From Pseudomonas arsenicoxydans (GTDB lineage Bacteria; Pseudomonadota; Gammaproteobacteria; Pseudomonadales; Pseudomonadaceae): 64,000 bases of DNA. A program made the translations under genes and the position numbers. The DNA lies in the NCBI RefSeq assembly GCF_006438915.1, contig NZ_RCZE01000002.1, forward strand, positions 375,144 through 439,143. The letters are read 5' to 3'. Below, one piece after another: positions 58,435 to 64,000 of the stretch (its first letter is position 1; each line of letters begins with the position of its first letter). The notes under the pieces are model-generated. The model had not been told where the DNA came from and searched no databases. It worked only from the letters and a program-made list of their open reading frames with translations.

Positions 58435-58944
58435 ATGCTTAATTACACGCTAAATCCGTCTGAAACCCATCCTCATTTCATCCCTGCCGTCTTTACCCGT
58501 CACAACCGCTTCCTCCATGCCTTCATGCAGGACAATCAAGCCTGGTTCTGCGTCCAGGACCTCGGTCGCTTGATGGGCCGCCCTCTGGATCAACGCCTCA
58601 CCCTCAAGCTCGACCCCGATCAACGCCGATACGTCTGGTTGCTGAAGGACGGCAAAACCGCCGAATCGCTGATGGTCAGCGAATCAGGAATGTACGCCCT
58701 GCTGGTCCACCATTTCGTCCCGGAAAACCGAAACCTGCGCCAATGGCTAAGCAACGAAGTCATACCTACCCTGCGTGAGTCGACAGTGGCTGTGGATAAC
58801 ATTCCAAGTCTGAGTTCATTGCAGTGGGCCGGAATCTCCGTACCGCTTTTGCACTGGCAGCATCAAGCCTGGATCAAATGGCGGGACATGCCTGAACTGA
58901 TGCAAGCACAACGACCATTCAAGATCATGGGCACTTGCAGTTGA
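58435..58944 (+). CDS. Bro-N domain protein (antirepressor-like)
   Basis: Protein of 169 aa with an N-terminal Bro-N DNA-binding-type domain: FTRHNRFLHAFMQDNQAWFC, VQDLGRLMGRPLDQRL, MVSESGMYALLVHH and the signature LRQWLSNEVIPTLRE. Bro-N proteins are common in phages and prophages as antirepressors. No second (KilA-C or ANT) domain; the C-terminal 45 residues are unassigned. GGAG lies eight bases before the ATG at 58435. Its message would need readthrough of, or start after, the terminator just upstream. No other phage gene is visible, so it may be a domesticated remnant. Confidence 0.83.
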   Translation: MLNYTLNPSETHPHFIPAVFTRHNRFLHAFMQDNQAWFCVQDLGRLMGRPLDQRLTLKLDPDQRRYVWLLKDGKTAESLMVSESGMYALLVHHFVPENRNLRQWLSNEVIPTLRESTVAVDNIPSLSSLQWAGISVPLLHWQHQAWIKWRDMPELMQAQRPFKIMGTCS

Positions 58945-58964
58945 AGGCAGGGTAAAAGATGAAA

Positions 58965-58992
58965 AAGGGGCAGACTTCACAGTCCGCCCCTT
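58965..58992 (-). terminator. Terminator of the 61-residue gene (convergent with Bro-N)
   Basis: AAGGGGCGGACT and AGTCTGCCCCTT pair with a G-T, then TTTTTC on the minus strand. Confidence 0.75.
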
Positions 58993-59022
58993 GGCTTTCC
59001 AACAAGACTTAATCTCCAACCC

Positions 59023-59208
59023 TTAAAACCGCGAAACAGTCCGCATCGCATCCACCAGATACCGCATCGCAATCCGGTCGCTCTCCGACAGCTCTCGATA
59101 CCGTTCCAACAACTTCATTTCGTCCGGGCTGAGACGGCGCCTTCGCCGGCCGCTTGCCAGGCAAGGAAGGATTCCCAACATTTCGGTGATGCCTTGTACT
59201 TTTGTCAT
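59023..59208 (-). CDS. Small conserved hypothetical protein, 61 aa
   Basis: Basic helical protein: an Arg run GRRRRRLSPDE in the middle, then MKLLERYRELSESDRIAMRY and LVDAMRTVSRF. No domain family recognised, but the compact helical text looks like a real small gene. AAAAGGA lies nine bases before the ATG at 59208; longer in-frame starts lack ribosome sites. It is divergent from opgD across about 390 bases. Confidence 0.65.
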   Translation of the reverse strand: MTKVQGITEMLGILPCLASGRRRRRLSPDEMKLLERYRELSESDRIAMRYLVDAMRTVSRF

Positions 59209-59600
59209 CGACGATGTCCTTTTATACGTCCGAGAAAACTTCAAAAACCGCATCGCCCTCTCCTTTTTGTTTGTCGCCGGCCTTAAGGGCTGAAGCCGGT
59301 CATGAGCACAGAATAGGAACATTCCCGGCGCTGAAAAGCGGTTTTTAGAGTAATTAGTCAAAAAAAGCAGAAATGCCCTATAAATCAGAAAGTACTGTCG
59401 GAAAAGTTAACCGAAATTTCTTGTTTCATTGCCGCTCTGCCAAAGTGCTGTCTATGAATTTTTGTCTACAACCGAACGGTTTAAGCTATTTGGCATCTGT
59501 TTAAAGTCCGTTGCGTTTGGTCGAAGGCATGTCCGAACCGTAATTTTTGATCCAGCACGTGCCAGGAACGGCGCGGGATTGCTCACGACAGGTTGTACTT
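59209..59600. other. Divergent promoter region upstream of opgD
   Basis: About 390 bases without a convincing gene, AT-richer around 59340-59480. It must hold the promoters of opgD and the small gene. I see no clear operator. The mid part (59345-59430) has runs of A and T. Confidence 0.5.
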
Positions 59601-61226
59601 ATGCATCGCAGGAATTTGCTCAAAGCGTCCATGGCCATCGCGGCCTACACCGGTTTGTCGGCCACCGGTCTGCTGGCCGCCCGTGCCTGGGCGGGCAATG
59701 GTACGGCGGATGGCGAGGCCCAGGCGTTCGATTTTGAAGCGCTGAAGATTCAGGCCAAACAGCTCGCCGGCAGCCGTTATCAGGACACCAAGCAGGTGTT
59801 GCCGCCGACGCTGGCGACCATGACGCCGCAGAACTTCAATGCCATTCGCTATGACGCCAATCACTCGCTGTGGAAGGACTTGAACGGTCAGCTGGACGTG
59901 CAGTTTTTCCACGTCGGCATGGGGTTCAAGCAGCCGGTGCGCATGTACAGCGTCGATCCCAAGACGCGTCAGGCGCGGGAGGTGCATTTCCACCCTTCCC
60001 TCTTCAACTATGAAAAAACCACGGTCGATACCCAGCAGCTGACGGGCGACCTGGGATTTTCCGGGTTCAAGCTGTTCAAGGCCCCGGAGTTGGACCGCCA
60101 TGACGTGTTGTCTTTCCTCGGCGCGAGTTATTTCCGTGCGGTCGACGCCACCGGCCAGTACGGTCTGTCAGCGCGCGGGCTGGCGATTGATACGTATGCC
60201 AAGAAGCGCGAGGAATTTCCGGACTTCACCAAGTTCTGGTTCGAGACTCCGGACAAGGACAGCACGCGTTTCGTGGTCTACGCACTGCTGGATTCGCCGA
60301 GCGCCACCGGTGCTTACCGATTCGACATCGATTGCCAGGCCAGTCAGGTAGTCATGGCCGTCGATGCCCACATCAACGCGCGTACCGCCATCGAGCAACT
60401 GGGTGTCGCGCCGATGACCAGCATGTTCAGCTGCGGCACCCATGAGCGGCGCATGTGCGACACCATTCACCCGCAGATCCACGACTCGGATCGCCTGGCA
60501 ATGTGGCGCGGCAACGGCGAGTGGATCTGCCGCCCGCTGAACAACCCGGCGACCCTGCAATTCAATGCCTTCGCCGACACCGATCCGAAAGGTTTCGGCC
60601 TGGTGCAGACCGACCATGAGTTCGCCAGCTATCAGGACACCGTCGATTGGTACAGCAAGCGTCCGAGCCTGTGGGTAGAACCGACAACGGCGTGGGGCGA
60701 AGGCTCTATCGATCTGTTGGAAATACCTACGACCGGCGAAACGCTGGATAACATCGTCGCGTTCTGGACCCCCAAAAAACCGGTCGCGGCCGGTGATTCC
60801 CTGAATTACGGCTACAAGCTCTACTGGAGCGCGCTGCCACCGGTCGGCACGCCGCTGGCGCGGGTCAACGCGACCCGTTCGGGCATGGGCGGCTTCACCG
60901 AGGGCTGGGCGCCGGGCGAGCACTACCCAGAGGTGTGGGCGCGGCGCTTTGCCGTGGACTTCACCGGTGGCGGTCTGGATCGCTTGCCGGAAGGCGCCGG
61001 GATCGAGCCGGTGGTGACGTGCTCGAACGGGCAGGTGAAGGATTTCAACGTGTTGGTGCTGGATGACATCAAGGGTTACCGCATTACCTTTGACTGGTAC
61101 CCGACCAACGACAGCGTGGAGCCGGTGGAGCTGCGATTGTTCATCCGGACCAATGACCGGACGTTGAGTGAGACCTGGTTGTATCAGTATTTTCCGCCGG
61201 CGCCGGATAAGCGTAAGTACACCTGA
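59601..61226 (+). CDS. opgD: Osmoregulated periplasmic glucan biosynthesis protein D
   Basis: Periplasmic protein of 541 aa in the OpgD/OpgG family that shapes osmoregulated periplasmic glucans. The signal peptide begins [16 protein letters not shown], with a twin-arginine motif (RRNLLK), as expected for OpgD. The mature part has family blocks [36 protein letters not shown], and [12 protein letters not shown]. The ATG at 59601 starts right at the Tat peptide; earlier in-frame starts add unrelated residues. It stands alone with a terminator shared with the convergent oxidoreductase. Confidence 0.93.
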   Translation: MHRRNLLKASMAIAAYTGLSATGLLAARAWAGNGTADGEAQAFDFEALKIQAKQLAGSRYQDTKQVLPPTLATMTPQNFNAIRYDANHSLWKDLNGQLDVQFFHVGMGFKQPVRMYSVDPKTRQAREVHFHPSLFNYEKTTVDTQQLTGDLGFSGFKLFKAPELDRHDVLSFLGASYFRAVDATGQYGLSARGLAIDTYAKKREEFPDFTKFWFETPDKDSTRFVVYALLDSPSATGAYRFDIDCQASQVVMAVDAHINARTAIEQLGVAPMTSMFSCGTHERRMCDTIHPQIHDSDRLAMWRGNGEWICRPLNNPATLQFNAFADTDPKGFGLVQTDHEFASYQDTVDWYSKRPSLWVEPTTAWGEGSIDLLEIPTTGETLDNIVAFWTPKKPVAAGDSLNYGYKLYWSALPPVGTPLARVNATRSGMGGFTEGWAPGEHYPEVWARRFAVDFTGGGLDRLPEGAGIEPVVTCSNGQVKDFNVLVLDDIKGYRITFDWYPTNDSVEPVELRLFIRTNDRTLSETWLYQYFPPAPDKRKYT

Positions 61227-61252
61227 GGGTAATTGGGTGTATGGGCTGGCCC

Positions 61253-61347
61253 CTTCGCGAGCAAGCCCGCTCCCACATTTGAACTTGGTCATACACATAA
61301 TCTGTGTCCAGCGGAGATCGAATGTGGGAGCGGGCTTGCTCGCGAAG
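61253..61347. repeat. REP pair (REPIN)
   Basis: Inverted GTGGGAGCGGGCTTGCTCGC cores with a spacer of about 45 bases, between opgD and its terminator. Confidence 0.85.
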
Positions 61348-61386
61348 GCGGCCTGACAGACAACAAAAATACCTGCACAGAAAGAC

Positions 61387-61418
61387 AAAAGCCCCGATCA
61401 CAACAATCGGGGCTTTTT
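61387..61418. terminator. Bidirectional terminator between opgD and the oxidoreductase
   Basis: AAAAGCCCCGAT and ATCGGGGCTTTT pair around a short loop with T-runs on both strands. Confidence 0.9.
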
Positions 61419-61434
61419 GTTTTCTCAGCCTCAC

Positions 61435-62541
61435 TCAGTCTCGCAAATCCGACTCATGTATCGGCTGATCCCGGTGCGTCGCCCGCTGATACTGCGCGGG
61501 CCAGACAGCCTTACGCCCGCCCAGATCATCATCGGCATGCAGCGGCCAATACGGATCGCGCAGCAGTTCTCGCGCCAGGAAGATGATGTCCGCCTGGCAG
61601 GTGCGCAAGATGTGTTCAGCCTGAGCCGGCTCGGTGATCATGCCGACCGTGCCGGTGGCAATGCCCGACTCCTTGCGCACGCGCTCGGCGAAGCGTGTTT
61701 GATAACCGGGGCCAGTAGGAATTTCGGCATTGGCCGCCGTACCGCCCGAGGAAACGTCGATAAGGTCTACGCCCAACGCTTTCAGGCGACGCGCCAGCTC
61801 CACGGTTTCGTCCGGGTTCCAGCCATCTTCCACCCAATCGGTGGCCGACACCCGCACGAACAACGGCAACTCCTCAGGCCACACCGCACGCACCGCTTCA
61901 GTGACTTGCAGCACCAGCCGGATGCGGTTCTCGAACGAACCGCCATATTGATCGCGCCGCTGATTGCTCAGAGGCGAAAGAAATTGATGTAACAGGTAAC
62001 CGTGGGCGGCGTGGATTTCGACCACTTTGAACCCGGCCGTCAGGGCACGCTGGGCAGCAGCAACAAACGCCTGGACGACCTCAGCGATTTCGCTTTCTTC
62101 GAGTTGCCGTGGGTGAGTGTGCTGCGGGTCAAAAGCAATCGTCGACGGGCCGACCGGCACCCAGCCGCCGTCTTCGGGTTTAACGCTGCCATGTTTGCCG
62201 AGCCACGGCCGATGAGTGCTGGCCTTGCGCCCGGCGTGTGCCAACTGGATGCCGGCCACAGCGCCCTGAGCGGCGATGAAGCGAGTAATGCGTTGCAGGG
62301 GTTCAATCTGTTCGTCAGCCCACAGGCCGAGGTCCTGGGCGGTGATTCGCCCGTCGGCGGCGACCGCCGTGGCTTCGGTAAACACCAGGCCGGCGCCGCC
62401 GACCGCACGACTGCCGAGGTGGACAAGGTGCCAGTCATTGGCCAGCCCATCGACGCTGGAGTACTGGCACATCGGGGAGACCGCGATACGGTTGAGCAGG
62501 GTCAATTGACGCAAGGTATAGGGTTCAAGCAGCAGACTCAT
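61435..62541 (-). CDS. OYE-family NADH:flavin oxidoreductase (XenA/YqjM-like)
   Basis: FMN-dependent ene-reductase of 368 aa. The YqjM/XenA subclass features are visible: the redox-tuning cysteine in SPMCQYS, FMN-site block EATAVAADGRIT, LAHAGRKASTHRPW, and HAAHGYLLHQFLSPLSNQRR with GGSFENR. Class: thermophilic-like OYEs acting on activated alkenes and nitro-compounds. The physiological substrate is unknown. Confidence 0.9.
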   Translation of the reverse strand: MSLLLEPYTLRQLTLLNRIAVSPMCQYSSVDGLANDWHLVHLGSRAVGGAGLVFTEATAVAADGRITAQDLGLWADEQIEPLQRITRFIAAQGAVAGIQLAHAGRKASTHRPWLGKHGSVKPEDGGWVPVGPSTIAFDPQHTHPRQLEESEIAEVVQAFVAAAQRALTAGFKVVEIHAAHGYLLHQFLSPLSNQRRDQYGGSFENRIRLVLQVTEAVRAVWPEELPLFVRVSATDWVEDGWNPDETVELARRLKALGVDLIDVSSGGTAANAEIPTGPGYQTRFAERVRKESGIATGTVGMITEPAQAEHILRTCQADIIFLARELLRDPYWPLHADDDLGGRKAVWPAQYQRATHRDQPIHESDLRD

Positions 62542-62739
62542 GGGGCACCTCTCGAATCAGTGGGCAGGCTCCAGGGTTCTGTTTGAAAAGTCGACGAGTG
62601 ACAGGAAAAAGGCGCAGCACCCGCCCCCGCGGGCAAAAAATTCGACAAGACGTCACAAGGATAATCAAGCAGTGCTTAGAGCCTAGTCGACATCGGGGGA
62701 TGAGGGAGGGTTCCTGGGATATTTGGCGTCAGGGATATC

Positions 62740-62808
62740 GCTATCGCTGGCAAGCCATGCTCCTACAGGTTGGGCGCAATCTGTAGGAGCAAGGCTTGCC
62801 CGCGATAG
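62740..62808. repeat. REP-like pair next to recJ
   Basis: Inverted CTGTAGGAGCAAGGCTTGCC and its near complement with a 12-base spacer; the arms are imperfect. It ends directly before the recJ stop. The rest of the 268-base gap (62542-62739) shows nothing. Confidence 0.7.
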
Positions 62809-62809
62809 G

Positions 62810-64000
62810 TCAACGCGGTTCGATGTGGGCGATCATCAGCTGCACAGTCTCATTACCGCGAAACTCGTTGAGGTCGAGTTTGTAGGCCAGTTCCACCCAC
62901 TTGATGGTCGGGTTCGGCCAGATATCGCGGTCGATACCAAAGGCAATACCGTCCAGTTTCACCGAGCCGCATTCGCTTTTCAGTACCACTTTCAGGTGCC
63001 GTTCACCGACGACGCGCTGCTCAACCAGTTGGAACACGCCATGGAACAGCGGCTCAGGGAAGTGCTGCCCCCAAGGACCGGCATGACGCAGGGCTCGCGC
63101 CAGTTCGAGGTGGAATTCTTCGACCGCCAGCGTGCCGTCCGACAGTAGACGCCCAGTCAGGTCTTCTTCGCGCAATTGCCGACGCACTTCCGCATCAAAG
63201 GCCTCGGCAAACAGCGGGAAATTCGCTTCCGGCAACGTCAGCCCTGCCGCCATGGCGTGGCCGCCGTATTTGCTGATCAGGTTGGGATGCTGCGCCGCCA
63301 CCACGCTCAGCGCGTCGCGAATGTGGAAACCCTGAACCGAACGCCCCGAGCCCTTGAGCAAACCATCGCCGGCATCGGCAAAGGCGATGGTCGGGCGGAA
63401 ATAGCGCTCTTTCATCCGCGAAGCAAGGATGCCGATGACACCCTGGTGCCACTCGGGATCGAACAGGCACAAACCGAATGGCATCGACTCGACCGGCAAA
63501 TCCTTCAGTTGCGCCAGCGCTTCACGCTGCATGCCCTGTTCGATGGATTTGCGGTCCTGGTTCATGCCGTCGAGTTGCACGGCCATTTCCCGCGCCAGCC
63601 CCGCGTCGTCGGTGAGCAGGCATTCGATGCCCAGGCTCATGTCGTCCAGCCGCCCCGCCGCGTTAAGGCGCGGGCCGACAATGAAACCCAGATCGGTAGA
63701 GGTGATGCGCGCCGGCTCACGCTTGGCGACTTCGAGAATCGCCTTGATCCCCGGCCGCGCACGCCCGGCACGAATCCGCTCCAGACCTTGATGGACCAGA
63801 ATCCGGTTGTTGGCATCCAGTGGCACCACGTCGGCGACGCTGCCCAGCGCCACCAGGTCCAGCAATTCACCAATGTTCGGTTGTGGCTTGCTCTCGTACC
63901 AGCCGAGGCTGCGCAGACGCGCGCGAAGCGCCATCAGCACATAGAAAATAACGCCGACACCGGCCAGTGCCTTGCTCGGGAAATCGCACCCTGGCTGGTT
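62810..64000 (-). CDS. recJ: Single-stranded-DNA-specific exonuclease RecJ (C-terminal part)
   Basis: 5'-3' ssDNA exonuclease used in recombination and repair. 396 residues are visible, and the frame runs open off the right edge, so the N-terminal DHH catalytic motifs I-III are outside. Present are GPRLNAAGRLDDMSLGIE, the DHHA1 RNA/DNA-binding region with KYGGHAMAAGLTL, and the C-terminal OB-like domain ending in VQLMIAHIEPR. The gene is expected to start beyond the window. Confidence 0.93.
   Translation of the reverse strand, partial: NQPGCDFPSKALAGVGVIFYVLMALRARLRSLGWYESKPQPNIGELLDLVALGSVADVVPLDANNRILVHQGLERIRAGRARPGIKAILEVAKREPARITSTDLGFIVGPRLNAAGRLDDMSLGIECLLTDDAGLAREMAVQLDGMNQDRKSIEQGMQREALAQLKDLPVESMPFGLCLFDPEWHQGVIGILASRMKERYFRPTIAFADAGDGLLKGSGRSVQGFHIRDALSVVAAQHPNLISKYGGHAMAAGLTLPEANFPLFAEAFDAEVRRQLREEDLTGRLLSDGTLAVEEFHLELARALRHAGPWGQHFPEPLFHGVFQLVEQRVVGERHLKVVLKSECGSVKLDGIAFGIDRDIWPNPTIKWVELAYKLDLNEFRGNETVQLMIAHIEPR

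Overview
The window is a chromosomal segment from a fluorescent-group Pseudomonas (P. fluorescens lineage in the broad sense). The evidence is high GC, a complete wspABCDEF-wspR operon, the lptF / lysS / prfB / wsp order, a mexL-mexJ-mexK-like efflux locus, and many intergenic REP palindromes of the GTGGGAGCGGGCTTGCTCGC type. No rRNA, tRNA, CRISPR array or insertion sequence was seen. Almost every gene is intact. The exceptions are a frameshifted SLOG-like gene near 57.4-57.9 kb and recJ, which runs off the right edge.

Layout. 0-2.6 kb: sulfur relay and tRNA ct6A genes (csdA, csdE, convergent tcdA). 2.7-8.3 kb: an NdvB-like GH17/GT2 glucan synthase, dapE, rlmA, a small hypothetical protein and a cold-shock protein. 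8.5-13.7 kb: plsB, a protein with two YbaY/YscW-like halves, a DUF4197 protein and a Fic protein with an inhibitory motif. 13.7-18.6 kb: an RND pump with its adaptor lipoprotein and a divergent TetR repressor, with a clear operator dyad between them. 18.8-27.4 kb: mostly minus-strand housekeeping (rsmJ, a PEP-mutase family protein, a DUF72 protein, tsaB, adk, ppc). 27.7-29.0 kb: a DUF4398 lipoprotein and the OmpA-like lipoprotein LptF behind a predicted AlgU promoter. 29.1-30.5 kb: a kelch-propeller protein of unusual composition behind its own dyad. 30.7-37.6 kb: small envelope proteins, an alpha/beta hydrolase, a DUF1704 peptidase-like protein, TetR, lysS, and prfB with the programmed +1 frameshift. 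37.8-46.3 kb: the Wsp surface-sensing, c-di-GMP system, with translationally coupled genes. 46.4-57.3 kb: a DUF533 protein, LysR, then a polyamine/GABA-aldehyde cluster (two PatD-like dehydrogenases flanking a ydcSTUV-type ABC importer, then an APC permease). 57.3-59.0 kb: an AT-richer accessory patch with the broken SLOG-like gene, a leader with a strong terminator, and a Bro-N protein. 59.0-64.0 kb: a small conserved protein, opgD, an OYE-family oxidoreductase and partial recJ.

How the genes work together. CsdA and CsdE supply sulfur-relay activity to TcdA for tRNA modification. The dehydrogenases, importer and permease look like one catabolic module for putrescine-type amines, with the upstream LysR as a plausible regulator. 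The seven Wsp genes form one receptor-to-diguanylate-cyclase pathway. Two separate glucan genes (ndvB-like and opgD) sit at opposite ends.

The least explained part is the 57.3-59.0 kb patch. In its leader upstream of the Bro-N gene, the stop codon of a possible small ORF lies inside the terminator stem, which suggests an attenuation switch. Functional names come from recognised sequence motifs and remembered family and gene-order knowledge, since no database search was possible.
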